The notes under the pieces: model-generated
Databases searched by the model: none
The model's input: only the letters and a program-made list of their open reading frames with translations
Told to the model about the DNA's origin: nothing
Position numbers and translations under genes: made by a program
Assembly: GCF_002085925.2 (NCBI RefSeq)
Contig: NZ_CP053562.1
Location: forward strand, 1,840,001 to 1,904,000
Direction of reading: 5' to 3'
Length of the DNA: 64,000 nucleotides
Source: Thioclava electrotropha
GTDB lineage: Bacteria; Pseudomonadota; Alphaproteobacteria; Rhodobacterales; Rhodobacteraceae
Part shown: positions 8,148-15,811 of the stretch, piece by piece
Layout: every line of letters starts with the position of its first letter
How positions within the stretch are numbered: the first letter of the stretch is position 1

Positions 8148-9495
8148 GGTGACGGGGTCCTGCCATCTCGTCGAATGTGTCGGGCGCAAGATCCTGATCG
8201 ATTGCGGCATGTTCCAGGGCCGCTCGGAACTGACCGAGGATAATGCCGCGAAATTCGGCTTCGAGCCCTCGGAGATCGACATGGTGCTGCTGACCCATGC
8301 CCATCTAGATCACTGCGGGCGACTGCCGCTTCTGGTCAAGCGCGGCTTCAAGGGCGAGATCATCGCGACCTCGGCCACGCGCGATCTGGCGCGACTGGTG
8401 ATGCTCGACGCGGCGCATCTGCAAGAGGAGGAGGCGCGCCATCATCACCGCCACGGGCGGCGCGGCGGGTCGCATGAGGCGCTTTACGACACGATGGATG
8501 CGCTCGACGCGGTCGATCGGTTCGGGCGCAACGCCACCTATCGCAAGACGCTCTCGCTGTTTGACGGGATCGAGGCGACCTTTTTCGACGCGGGCCATAT
8601 CCTCGGCTCGGCTTCGATCCGGCTTGACCTGACCGAACATGGCCGCACCCGAAAGGTTCTGTTCTCGGGCGATCTGGGCCCCGACAATCGGCCGCTTCTC
8701 AACGATGCCGACCCGCCCGAGGATGCCGATATCGTGGTGATGGAAACCACCTATGGCGAGCGCGATCACCGCGGGCTCGAGGCCTCAATCGCGGAATTCC
8801 TCGCCGCGATCCGCGCGACCACGGGGCGGGGCGGCAATGTCATCATCCCGACCTTCGCGCTGGAGCGCGCGCAGGAGTTGCTGTGGTTCCTGCGCGAGGG
8901 GATGGCCTCGGGCGAGATCGAGAAATCGCTGCGGGTGTTCCTCGACTCCCCGATGGCGATCTCCGCGACCCGGATCTTCGCGCGCCATGACGAGGCGCTG
9001 CGCCCGGAACTGGCCGAGATCATTCGCAAGGGGCGCGATCCGTTCCAGCTGCCCGAGCTGCATTTCACCCGCGAGACGCAGGATTCGATCGCACTCAACG
9101 AGATCCGCTCGGGCGCGGTGATCATGGCGGGCTCGGGGATGTGCACGGGCGGGCGGGTGCGCCATCACCTGCGCCACAACCTCGCGCGGAGCGAAAGTGC
9201 AGTGATCTTCGTGGGCTATGCCGCCGAAGGGACGCTGGCGCGGATCATCGTGGACGGGGCGAAACACGTGAAGCTCTTCGGCGAGGAGATCCCGGTGCGT
9301 GCGCAGATCCACACGATCAACGGCTTCTCCGCCCATGCCGATCAGAGCGACCTGAAACGCTGGCTGGCCCGCACCCGCCACCCGGAAAAGATCTTCCTCG
9401 TGCATGGCGAGAAAAAGTCGATGGAGGCCTTCGCGAAAGGGCTCGACCCGGCGAAGGTCGTGATGCCCGAGCTGCATCAGAGCTTCGAGCTCTAG
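8116..9495 (+). CDS. Beta-CASP metallo-beta-lactamase-fold RNA nuclease
   Basis: A 459-residue MBL-fold/beta-CASP/RMMBL protein related to archaeal CPSF-like and bacterial YsgA-type RNA exonucleases. The zinc motif HAHLDH is at residues 61-66, further ligands at AGHILGSAS and SGDLG, the beta-CASP part holds GSGMCTGGRVRHH, and the C-terminal RMMBL part has FSAHADQSDL and HGEKKSM. I take the ATG at 8116, preceded by GGGAGGAGAGG, although the frame is open to 8026; this gives a 32-base overlap with the LOG gene. No KH domain is present. It most likely acts on RNA in the cytosol; the specific target is unknown. Confidence 0.88.
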   Translation: MKISFHGAAHEVTGSCHLVECVGRKILIDCGMFQGRSELTEDNAAKFGFEPSEIDMVLLTHAHLDHCGRLPLLVKRGFKGEIIATSATRDLARLVMLDAAHLQEEEARHHHRHGRRGGSHEALYDTMDALDAVDRFGRNATYRKTLSLFDGIEATFFDAGHILGSASIRLDLTEHGRTRKVLFSGDLGPDNRPLLNDADPPEDADIVVMETTYGERDHRGLEASIAEFLAAIRATTGRGGNVIIPTFALERAQELLWFLREGMASGEIEKSLRVFLDSPMAISATRIFARHDEALRPELAEIIRKGRDPFQLPELHFTRETQDSIALNEIRSGAVIMAGSGMCTGGRVRHHLRHNLARSESAVIFVGYAAEGTLARIIVDGAKHVKLFGEEIPVRAQIHTINGFSAHADQSDLKRWLARTRHPEKIFLVHGEKKSMEAFAKGLDPAKVVMPELHQSFEL

Positions 9496-9501
9496 CCGCG
9501 C

Positions 9502-10422
9502 TCACAGCCCCGGCAGGTCGATCGCGACGGCCGCGTGATCGCTTGCATGGGGGCGGTGGCGGCCGACGCCGGGCAGGTGCTCGCCTTGATAGCGGGCGGC
9601 CTCGGAGCCCAAGCCCTTGCGCAGGATGCGCGGCACCGCATCGGGGTAGCGCGCGGCCAGCGTGGGAGAGGCGAGCAGCACATCGGGGCAATGGTAGCGC
9701 CCCGAATGCGGATCGTAATAGGTCCAGCGCTCGGGGCGCGGCATCCGCGCCATCAGATCCACACTGAACCCGTGTTCAAGCGGCGCCGTTGCGCGGGGCA
9801 GCGGCAGCTCGGGGTCGTCGGGCTCGTTGAGATCGCCAAGGATCAGCCAGAGAGCCTTGGCCGGATCGTCGAAGTGCCGCTCGATCAGCGCCCGCGTCGC
9901 GAGCGCCTCAAGGTGCCGGGTGCGCCAGGCTGCGGCCTCGTCGGGGTAGGGCGATTTGAAATGCGTCACGAACAGCGTCAGCGCGCCCACTTCGACCATC
10001 AGGCAATCGCGCCGGAAGACCGGCATCTCGGGATCGACGCCTTCGGGCAACTCCAGCCCCAGATCGCCCGGCCGCAGCGCGGCATGGCTGCGCACCGCTC
10101 CCAGCGCGCGGCGCGACAGCACCGCCAAATCGAGCCCGCGCCCGTCATTGCCCGGCAGGCAGACCCGCTCGGGGTAAGGCCGCGTGCCGGTGGGCAGCAG
10201 GTAGCGCGCGTGGAAGTGCTCCAGCGTCGCGAGGTCGAACACCTCCTGCAGCGCGACCAGATCGGCGTCGATCCCAGCGAGCAGTTCCGCCGTCAGCCGC
10301 CGGTCGATCGGATCGAGGCGCGGGTCTTCGGGGTCGTCGCTGTCCCAAGCCCCATGCAGCCGCCCCAGCTCCCGGTTCGGTAGCAGGCGCATGTTTTGGG
10401 TGTTGAGGCTCGCGATCCGCAT
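9502..10422 (-). CDS. Endonuclease/exonuclease/phosphatase family protein
   Basis: A 306-residue protein of the EEP fold. It begins MRIASLNTQNMRLLP, with the strand-one Asn motif, and contains LVALQEVFD (catalytic Glu about residue 63), LFVTHFKSP, LILGDLNEPDD (Asp-Asn pair) and the terminal SDHAAVAIDL with the catalytic His. No signal peptide is seen. It converges on the beta-CASP gene with only six bases between the stops. The ATG at 10422 is chosen because the EEP fold starts directly there; an in-frame ATG at 10452 is possible. The substrate may be nucleic acid or a phosphoester. Confidence 0.85.
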   Translation of the reverse strand: MRIASLNTQNMRLLPNRELGRLHGAWDSDDPEDPRLDPIDRRLTAELLAGIDADLVALQEVFDLATLEHFHARYLLPTGTRPYPERVCLPGNDGRGLDLAVLSRRALGAVRSHAALRPGDLGLELPEGVDPEMPVFRRDCLMVEVGALTLFVTHFKSPYPDEAAAWRTRHLEALATRALIERHFDDPAKALWLILGDLNEPDDPELPLPRATAPLEHGFSVDLMARMPRPERWTYYDPHSGRYHCPDVLLASPTLAARYPDAVPRILRKGLGSEAARYQGEHLPGVGRHRPHASDHAAVAIDLPGL

Positions 10423-10492
10423 CTTGGCGTCAGCATCGCATGGGCGGGGCATTTTGGAACAGCGCGAATGCGTCCTTTGATCTTCCCCCCAA

Positions 10493-10577
10493 TGAAGTGG
10501 TCCGCCGTTATGTTTAGGAAAACGGAGGATCAGAATGGCTGAGAAGCGACACAAGCCGGAAGAGAGTGTCACGGTGT
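10493..10577 (+). pseudogene. Left-end fragment of an IS3-family element
   Basis: TGAAGTGGTCCGCC at 10493 resembles an IS3-type terminal repeat. AACGGAGGATCAGA precedes an ATG at 10535 that reads MAEKRHKPEESVTV then a stop; the first ten residues match the typical start of an IS3-family OrfA. Everything after is lost. Confidence 0.6.
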
Positions 10578-10837
10578 GAGGGGACCGTGGCCCCAGTGGG
10601 GCCGCGCAAGCCCCGATCACGCGGCAAGTTGAGGTGCTTGACCACGTCGCAGCCAGAAGAACGAGATGTCGCTGAACAGCAGAAAACCGACATTCGGCAG
10701 GAGCGCAGCGAACGGCTGCTCCCCGCCCAGACCTACGGACCCGTCGCGAACGGCCCAGAGCCGACGAACGCTGACGGCAGCGAATGTCAGCGTTCGTCTA
10801 TCGGGCCGCCAGCGATTTTGTAACGTCCAAGTCCGCC
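10578..10837. other. Gap with degenerate repeat copies
   Basis: No gene seen. It holds AGCCAGAAGAACGAGATG at 10651-10668, found identically at 22402-22419, and two GCAGCGAAYG-type repeats at 10697 and 10777. The palindromic CGAACGCTGAC...GTCAGCGTTCG (10764-10796) could fold into an 11-bp stem. Confidence 0.5.
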
Positions 10838-11626
10838 TCAGAGCCGCTGCAGCGGGATGCGCAGACTGATCGAGAGCACATGTGCGTCGTTTTCGAAGCT
10901 CAGCGGAGCAACCGGCTCATCGCCACCGGTCACCGGCGTGCTGCCACCCTTCGCGGTCCCGAAGCTGTAATAGCGATAGGACATCTCGAGGATCGCCGGA
11001 TGCTTGCCGGGAGGCGTCAGCTGGTAGGCCATGCCGATGCCGAGCGAATAGGCGAAATCGCCATGGGTGTCGCCCGAGAAGGTCCGGTCTACGGAGGCCT
11101 TTGTGGTGTTCGTCCGCGTCCAGTCGCTGACCTTGTTGTTCGCGTAACCAAGCCCCGCCACGACGAAGGGATGCAGGCGGGAATTGACGCCCATCTGCTC
11201 GAACGGGGAATAGTAGAGGTTACCCATCACCGCGCTGGTCGAAACCGAAGCCGCGGTGATGTCGGCATGGTCGCCGCTGGTCGTGTGCGGACCGGTGGTA
11301 TGGGCGGCGCCAGTCGTGAGGAAGCTGACATCGCCGCGGAAGCCGTTCATCCAGTCATAGCCGAAGGCGATCTCACCGAAGCCAGTCGTGTCGTTGCTCA
11401 GGTTGAAATCGATTCGCGGATCGGACGGGTAGCCGGGCGGCAGCCAGTGCTCGTCGGACGGTCGGGTGTTTACTGCCCCGAGCCCGAAGCGCACGTAAGG
11501 TCCGTAAGTGACACTCGCCGTGCCGACCTTGAAGAAACTGGCCGAGTCCTGCGCCGCGGCTACCGCCGGAACTGCAAGACTGAAGACAAGGGCGCAGGCT
11601 GCGGCCCGCTTGATTGAAAAAACCAT
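10838..11626 (-). CDS. Outer-membrane beta-barrel protein (porin-like)
   Basis: A 262-residue exported protein with a signal peptide (residues 1-25, ending VAAAQD) and alternating strands of an eight-stranded outer-membrane barrel: TYGPYVRFGLGAVN, GFGEIAFGYDW, FRGDVSFLTTG, LHPFVVAGLGYANN, FAYSLGIGMAYQL, ILEMSYRYYSFG. It ends in LSISLRIPLQRL, without the classical terminal aromatic. It resembles Omp25/Opa-type surface proteins. GGAGAG before the ATG at 11626 supports the start. It is the last minus-strand gene of the exported-protein region. Confidence 0.8.
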   Translation of the reverse strand: MVFSIKRAAACALVFSLAVPAVAAAQDSASFFKVGTASVTYGPYVRFGLGAVNTRPSDEHWLPPGYPSDPRIDFNLSNDTTGFGEIAFGYDWMNGFRGDVSFLTTGAAHTTGPHTTSGDHADITAASVSTSAVMGNLYYSPFEQMGVNSRLHPFVVAGLGYANNKVSDWTRTNTTKASVDRTFSGDTHGDFAYSLGIGMAYQLTPPGKHPAILEMSYRYYSFGTAKGGSTPVTGGDEPVAPLSFENDAHVLSISLRIPLQRL

Positions 11627-11710
11627 TTCGATGACTCTCCGTCCGCCTCATCCATCCGCCTGACCGGATGGTCCTGTTCAGCGACATAATGGATCTCTGG
11701 CTGCGCGCGT

Positions 11711-11750
11711 TGAAGAAGAAACTTCTGCCCCCGCTTCACGCAAGGGCAGA
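11711..11750 (-). terminator. Rho-independent-type terminator after the His-rich paralogue
   Basis: On the minus strand TCTGCCC (11750-11744) pairs with GGGCAGA (11730-11724), followed by AGTTTCTTCTTC. It lies 25 bases after the stop at 11775. Confidence 0.6.
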
Positions 11751-11774
11751 GTGTTGCTTCGGTTCCATAGGGTC

Positions 11775-12602
11775 TCAGCCGTCGTGACCTGCGAGAACCG
11801 CGATACGCACTGCTTCGGCTTGCGCGGCGAGGCTGGTCGCCGCGGCGCCCGTCACCGGCTGGCCAAGAATGGTCGTCACCGCCGTCACCGTAGCGGCCGT
11901 GATCGGCACCGTCTTGTCCGAGGCCGTGCCGAGGAAAATCGCCTCCAGCGTTGCGGTGTTGTTCGTCACTCCGAGACTGGAAAGCGCCGAGCTGCCATCC
12001 AGCGTGTCCTTGAGAAGGGCGAGGTTCTGCAGCGGCGAGTCGATGAAGGAGACGTTGTCCCAGTTCAGCGAGAGCTGGTCGATCGCCTGATCGAGCGGCA
12101 GGTTGTAGAACGAGACCATAGTCGGCGAAATTGTCGCCAGCGCTTCCTCATAGGCGCGCTGCAGCACGTGATCGGGCGAACGGGCCACGTTCAGCCGCCC
12201 GAGCTCGACCTCCGGGATACCCTCTTTGGACCAGACGGGCTTGGTGCCGCGGGTACCGGACGGGGTGCCGGCTTTCGGTCCCTTGCCCTCGGAATCCGCG
12301 CCAGGACCGCCCTGACCCTGCCCGGAAGACCCGCTGGCGCCGCCATGGCCGCCGCTCTCCTCATGCGAGCCGTCGTCCTCATGGCCGCCGCTGCCATGCC
12401 CGGCCTCTCCGGTCTTTCCTTTCTGTTGGCCACCATCCGTATGATCCCCATCGGTATGCGAGCCGCTGTCTTGCGCAAAGGCGCGCGGCACGGACAGATG
12501 GAACGTCCCGGACGTCGGGCCGGGCTGCACGGTGAGACCCAGCCCAGCGATGAGCGCAATTCCTGCCACGGCAGTTGCGCTCTTTGCAGTCTTGCGTGTC
12601 AT
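11775..12602 (-). CDS. Exported low-complexity protein, paralogue 1 (His/Gly-rich)
   Basis: A 275-residue protein I cannot assign to a known family. Signal peptide (residues 1-43, cut after AFAQD); then a Gly/His/Ser/Asp-rich low-complexity region (about 45-110, with HTDGDHTDGG and GHGSGGHEDDGSH); then a conserved folded domain (about 120-275) containing IPEVELGRLNVARSP, EEALATISP, MVSFYNL, NWDNVSFIDSPLQNL and ASDKTVPIT. The folded domain is closely matched in the next gene upstream, which has a Gln/Gly-rich linker instead. The histidine-rich linker may bind metal. AAGGAGG before the ATG fixes the start. Confidence 0.8.
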   Translation of the reverse strand: MTRKTAKSATAVAGIALIAGLGLTVQPGPTSGTFHLSVPRAFAQDSGSHTDGDHTDGGQQKGKTGEAGHGSGGHEDDGSHEESGGHGGASGSSGQGQGGPGADSEGKGPKAGTPSGTRGTKPVWSKEGIPEVELGRLNVARSPDHVLQRAYEEALATISPTMVSFYNLPLDQAIDQLSLNWDNVSFIDSPLQNLALLKDTLDGSSALSSLGVTNNTATLEAIFLGTASDKTVPITAATVTAVTTILGQPVTGAAATSLAAQAEAVRIAVLAGHDG

Positions 12603-12636
12603 GACTGCCTCCTTGTTATGAGATGTTGGTCGTCTT

Positions 12637-12670
12637 GACCCGGACCCCGCGCCAGAGGCGGGTCCGGGTC
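12637..12670. terminator. Strong hairpin between the two paralogues
   Basis: GACCCGGACCC (12637-12647) and GGGTCCGGGTC (12660-12670) form an 11-bp perfect stem. It follows the stop at 12689 on the minus strand. There is no T-run, so mRNA processing or partial termination is possible. Confidence 0.5.
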
Positions 12671-12688
12671 GATGTTCGTCAGATGCGA

Positions 12689-13444
12689 TCAGCCATGTCC
12701 GGCGAGGATCGCGATGCGCACTGCCTCGGCATCTGCGGCAAGAGACGCGGCCGCAGCCCCCGTGACCGGCACCCCGAGGATTTGCGTGACCGCAATCACC
12801 GTATCGGTCGTGATCGGAACGGTCTTGTCCGAAGCCGCACCGAGGAAGATCGCCGCGAGCGTGTCTGCATCATTCGAGACGCCGAGGCTCGAAAGTGGCG
12901 TTGCCCCATCGAGCGTCGCTTGCAGAAGGCCGAGGTTCTGCAACGGGGAGTCTATGAAGCTCACGTTGTCCCAGTTCAGGGAGAGCTCCTCGATCGCCTG
13001 GTCGAGCGAAAGGTTGTAGAACGAAACCATCTCGGGCGAAATCGATGCGAGCGCTTCTTCATAGGCCTGATCGAGCACATGTCCCGGCGAGCGCGCGACG
13101 TTCAGGCGCCCCAGTTCGACTTCCGGAATCCCTTCCTGCGACCAGGTCGGTTTGCCGCCGCCGGAGGAGGAGGGCGCGCCTGCTTGCGGCCCCTTGCCGT
13201 CAGAATCTTCGCCCGGCCCGCCTTGGCCCTGACCCTGAGATTGTCCGGTCTGGGCGCCTTTGCTGCCCTGACCCTGACCGCCTTGATTACCCTTGCCGGT
13301 CCCTTGGCCGCCGGACTCCTGTGCATTGGCCGCGAAGCTGAACGGACCGGTGACCGGTGCCTGCCATGCGATCGCAAGTCCCAATGCCGCAGCAAGAGCG
13401 ACGAGCGATACGCGAGACTTGTTCGTGAACATTGAATTACGCAT
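12689..13444 (-). CDS. Exported low-complexity protein, paralogue 2 (Gln/Gly-rich)
   Basis: A 251-residue paralogue of the downstream gene. Signal peptide (about residues 1-39, ending AANAQES), a Gly/Gln/Ser linker (40-90, GKGNQGGQGQGSKGAQ), and the same folded domain (IPEVELGRLNVARSP, MVSFYNL, NWDNVSFIDSPLQNL, ASDKTVPIT) ending ILAGHG. The ATG at 13444 lies eight bases after GGAGGAGG; another in-frame ATG at 13450 is too close to that site. The domain is alpha-rich and lacks obvious catalytic residues. Function unknown; the tandem pair probably arose by duplication, with rapid change of the linker. Confidence 0.8.
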   Translation of the reverse strand: MRNSMFTNKSRVSLVALAAALGLAIAWQAPVTGPFSFAANAQESGGQGTGKGNQGGQGQGSKGAQTGQSQGQGQGGPGEDSDGKGPQAGAPSSSGGGKPTWSQEGIPEVELGRLNVARSPGHVLDQAYEEALASISPEMVSFYNLSLDQAIEELSLNWDNVSFIDSPLQNLGLLQATLDGATPLSSLGVSNDADTLAAIFLGAASDKTVPITTDTVIAVTQILGVPVTGAAAASLAADAEAVRIAILAGHG

Positions 13445-13997
13445 TTCCATATCCTCCTCCGTGTTGACGCCTTCGCGTCGAAGCAAGAAGAACATAGGAG
13501 GAGGGATTCCTCTTTGATCGTAGTCAATGAGATGTATGTTTCCGGATGCCTCTCACACCACCTGAGAAGTCGCGTCATCACCATCGTGACGCATTGGCAG
13601 AGGGCGCGGGACCGGTGATCCGGGCGCGCGCCGCGACCGGCAGCGAGCCTGCGTCGCTGCCGGTCGTGTCTGGCGAAGCGGACGTCCGTTTCCTGCCGAT
13701 TTCCATCAGTGCGTCGCGGTCGGCCCTGTGCTGTCGTAGACCCTAGCCCCAAACAATGTCTGCTATTTCCAATCAAAAAAGGACGTTGGGTCCCCAATCA
13801 ATATCGCTCGGAAGCTGCCCTCCCGCGAAAGCTTCACGTGATAGGATGTTGAGCTTGGGGCTGCACGATGTGCAGCCCCGCATCTGTCTTTCAGGAACAC
13901 ACAGTTCAAAACCGGTACCGAGGCAGCTCTACAAAAAGCGGCGCAGCGCGAATGCAGACTTCTCACGAGCCTACTGACCGGGAAACCGTAGCTTCCG
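13445..13997. other. Gap upstream of paralogue 2
   Basis: No convincing gene. It presumably holds the promoter of the paralogue pair in its left part (13445-13560), where I see no recognisable box. A perfect hairpin lies at 13857-13879. Confidence 0.5.
13857..13879. terminator. Perfect 10-bp hairpin downstream of a small lipoprotein gene
   Basis: GGGGCTGCAC (13857-13866) pairs with GTGCAGCCCC (13870-13879), loop GAT. It lies 119 bases past the stop at 13998 on the minus strand. No T-run on that side; on the plus strand GCATCTGTCTTT follows. Confidence 0.45.
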
Positions 13998-14303
13998 TCA
14001 GCAATCCTCAGCCGGCAGCATGGTCACGTCGGAGTAACGACCGTCCGAGGTCGTGATGCGTGCGCAGGCGCCGGTGGAGCGGTTGAAATACCACGAGGTT
14101 AGCCCTTCGGAGCGAATGCGCTCATAGCCGAGCGCCATGATCCCGCCTTCGGCTTGACCCGCGCGAGCGCCCTCGAAGGAGGAGAGGTCGTATTCGCTGC
14201 CGACCGCTGGGCGACCTTGCTCGGGCATGCTCGTGTCGCCAGTCTCCACGCAGGCGGCAAGCGGAAGGGCCGCGGCAAAGGTCCAGATCAGTTTCGTCTT
14301 CAT
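13998..14303 (-). CDS. Small lipoprotein with AGQAEGG/AEDC domain
   Basis: A 101-residue lipoprotein. The signal ends in a lipobox (PLAAC, Cys at residue 18). The mature part is a single domain with ARAGQAEGGIMALGYERIRSEGL, WYFNRSTGACARI and TTSDGRYSDVTMLPAEDC. The same domain closes the larger protein at 17470-18234, residue for residue over most of its length. Two cysteines (GACA, AEDC-end) could pair. Its start is the ATG at 14303, with GGAGAC just upstream. Function unknown. Confidence 0.78.
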   Translation of the reverse strand: MKTKLIWTFAAALPLAACVETGDTSMPEQGRPAVGSEYDLSSFEGARAGQAEGGIMALGYERIRSEGLTSWYFNRSTGACARITTSDGRYSDVTMLPAEDC

Positions 14304-14356
14304 GGTCGTCTCCTTCGACAGTTTGTGCGCCAGTTCAGATCTATGCTCGGTTGGAA

Positions 14357-14398
14357 AATCTTGGCTGCGGCCCCGCTATGAGGGAGGCGAGGCCGCAG
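14357..14398 (-). terminator. Terminator after the 100-residue lipoprotein gene
   Basis: On the minus strand CTGCGGCC (14398-14391) pairs with GGCCGCAG (14372-14365), followed by CCAAGATTTTCC. It separates the gene ending at 14407 from the next one. Confidence 0.55.
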
Positions 14399-14406
14399 GC
14401 GGCGCG

Positions 14407-14709
14407 TCAGTTCGCGTATTCGCTGAAGACTGTGACGCTGCCGTTCGCTTCAAGGCGGCAGGTGTATTTGCTCCCGCCCGCCATGAGCGTGAGGATCGGG
14501 CCGCCGCCGGTCTGGATGCGATCGAGGATGGTGACCGAGCTGGCGCTGGTGCCGGTCAGGGTCGCAGCCTGCGCGACGCAGGGACCGGTCATCGCTTCGA
14601 ACTGGGCATCGGTGCCGCTGAGCGCCGGGTCCGAGCCTCCGGTCTCGACGCAGCCTGCGAGCAGGGCCGAGGCCGCGAACAGGCCTGCGATGGTCAGAGT
14701 GGTCTTCAT
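14407..14709 (-). CDS. Small lipoprotein
   Basis: A 100-residue lipoprotein with lipobox LLAGC (Cys about residue 19). The mature domain has MTGPCVAQAATLTGTSASS, then ILTLMAGGSKYTCRLEANGSV, a two-cysteine layout like the neighbouring lipoproteins at 15422-15769 and the central part of 17470-18234 (C...A...WRCLV..DG). GGAGGGAGAAG before the ATG at 14709 fixes the start. It probably belongs to one operon running from 16909 down to here. No function can be named. Confidence 0.75.
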   Translation of the reverse strand: MKTTLTIAGLFAASALLAGCVETGGSDPALSGTDAQFEAMTGPCVAQAATLTGTSASSVTILDRIQTGGGPILTLMAGGSKYTCRLEANGSVTVFSEYAN

Positions 14710-14763
14710 GGTTCTTCTCCCTCCAGGTTGGTCGTCGGTGAGTTCGGGCGACATCCGCAGGGC

Positions 14764-15111
14764 TCAAGCCTTTCGGATCATCTTCACGATCAACAGCAGA
14801 AGCACCGCTCCGAGGAACATCACGATCAGCGAGCCGAGCGCGCTCGCGATCTGAATTCCGAACAGCCGGAGCAGAACGCTCGCGAGGATCGAGCCGCCGA
14901 TCCCGATCAGAATGTCGAGCCCGATACCGGAGCCCGTCCCCTTCACGAGCAGACTCGCAAGCCAGCCGACGATCCCGCCGACGACGACGGCGATCAGGAT
15001 GCCGATGATCAGCCCCATCCCGGCACCGACCGCATTCGCGGGGCCTTGTTGCGCAAAGGCGGGCGCTGCGAAAGCGGTGGCCGCGAAGGCCATGAGTAGT
15101 CTCTGTTTCAT
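14764..15111 (-). CDS. GlsB/YeaQ/YmgE-like small membrane protein
   Basis: A 115-residue protein with a signal-like N-terminus (MKQRLLMAFAATAFAAPAFAQQ), then glycine-zipper hydrophobic segments (MGLIIGILIAVVVGGIVGWLASLLVKGTG and LDILIGIGGSILASVLLRLFGI) of the transglycosylase-associated GlsB/YeaQ family, and a third helix at the end. The signal peptide ahead of this family domain is unusual. Its ATG shares one base with the stop (TGATG) of a frame-disrupted gene directly upstream. Family members respond to stress, but the role is unproven. Confidence 0.78.
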   Translation of the reverse strand: MKQRLLMAFAATAFAAPAFAQQGPANAVGAGMGLIIGILIAVVVGGIVGWLASLLVKGTGSGIGLDILIGIGGSILASVLLRLFGIQIASALGSLIVMFLGAVLLLLIVKMIRKA

Positions 15112-15366
15112 CACTGGATCCCCAAGATTGCTGTGAAATCTCTTGCGCCAGACGAGCGGGTCTCGACCCCGATCAGGATTTCCCCCCTCTTCGGGAGCAT
15201 TCCGCCGATGTAGCCGCCCACGGCCCCGGCAAGAGCGGTAGGCCCACCAAGACGTGCCTCCGAAGCCCAAGGCGCGTGAAATGAACGACCAGATGATCAG
15301 GGCGACGCAGCCAATGAGTCCGTATTTGACCGGTGTGCCGAGAGTATCGAGCAAGGCTGTCTCCAC
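15111..15366 (-). pseudogene. Frameshifted small membrane protein gene
   Basis: A GTG at 15366 opens a frame reading ETALLDTLGTPVKYGLIGC then VALIIWSFISRALGFGGT. At about 15253 the protein-like reading moves by one base and continues as LGGPTALAGAVGGYIGG then MLPKRGEILIGVE to a TGA at 15113-15111 that overlaps the next ATG. One extra T in ACGTCTTGG would explain it. Either a true frameshift mutation or a sequencing error; restored, it would be an 84-residue membrane protein. Confidence 0.6.
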
Positions 15367-15421
15367 GTGTTGAGGCTTTCGAGGCAGGGGTCATACGCCG
15401 CCCCCCGAAGGTCGGTGCCGA

Positions 15422-15769
15422 TCAGAGGTAGCCTTCGCTGCCCATGAACATGGTTTGCGGGTTGCTGCCATCCGCGCCGACGAGACAGCGCCACGGAGCC
15501 CCGTTTGCGCCGACCCGCATGTAGATGGCGGTTGCGGCCTGCGACGTCTCTCCACCGACCACGGTCACGCCGCCCGTTGTCTGGGCCGCCAAGGCCGATC
15601 GGCAGGAGTCGATCGCGGCCTGGCTGACATCCGGAGACATGCTGGTAATGAAAGGCGGGCTGCCGGGCGCGACCGGCATTTGGGCTGCCGATCCGCCGGT
15701 GTCCTCGACGCAGGCCGAAAGCGCCGCGAGCGCACCGAGCCCGGCCATGATTCCGATCAGTCTGGGCAT
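15422..15769 (-). CDS. Small lipoprotein with WRCLV domain
   Basis: A 115-residue lipoprotein, lipobox LSAC (Cys about residue 20). The mature domain contains SQAAIDSCRSALAAQTTGG, ATAIYMRVGANGAPWRCLVG and ADGSNPQTMF. The central domain of the 17470-18234 protein is the same type (SQEAIDACIDAVRAAHG ... DDAEWRCLVSNDGS). Two conserved cysteines probably pair. It lies 42 bases after the SH3-protein gene on the same strand, as part of that operon. Function unknown. Confidence 0.77.
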   Translation of the reverse strand: MPRLIGIMAGLGALAALSACVEDTGGSAAQMPVAPGSPPFITSMSPDVSQAAIDSCRSALAAQTTGGVTVVGGETSQAATAIYMRVGANGAPWRCLVGADGSNPQTMFMGSEGYL

Positions 15770-15811
15770 GTCTTCTTCCTTTCTGTTGCGGTCGAGAGGG
15801 CAGTTCGGATG

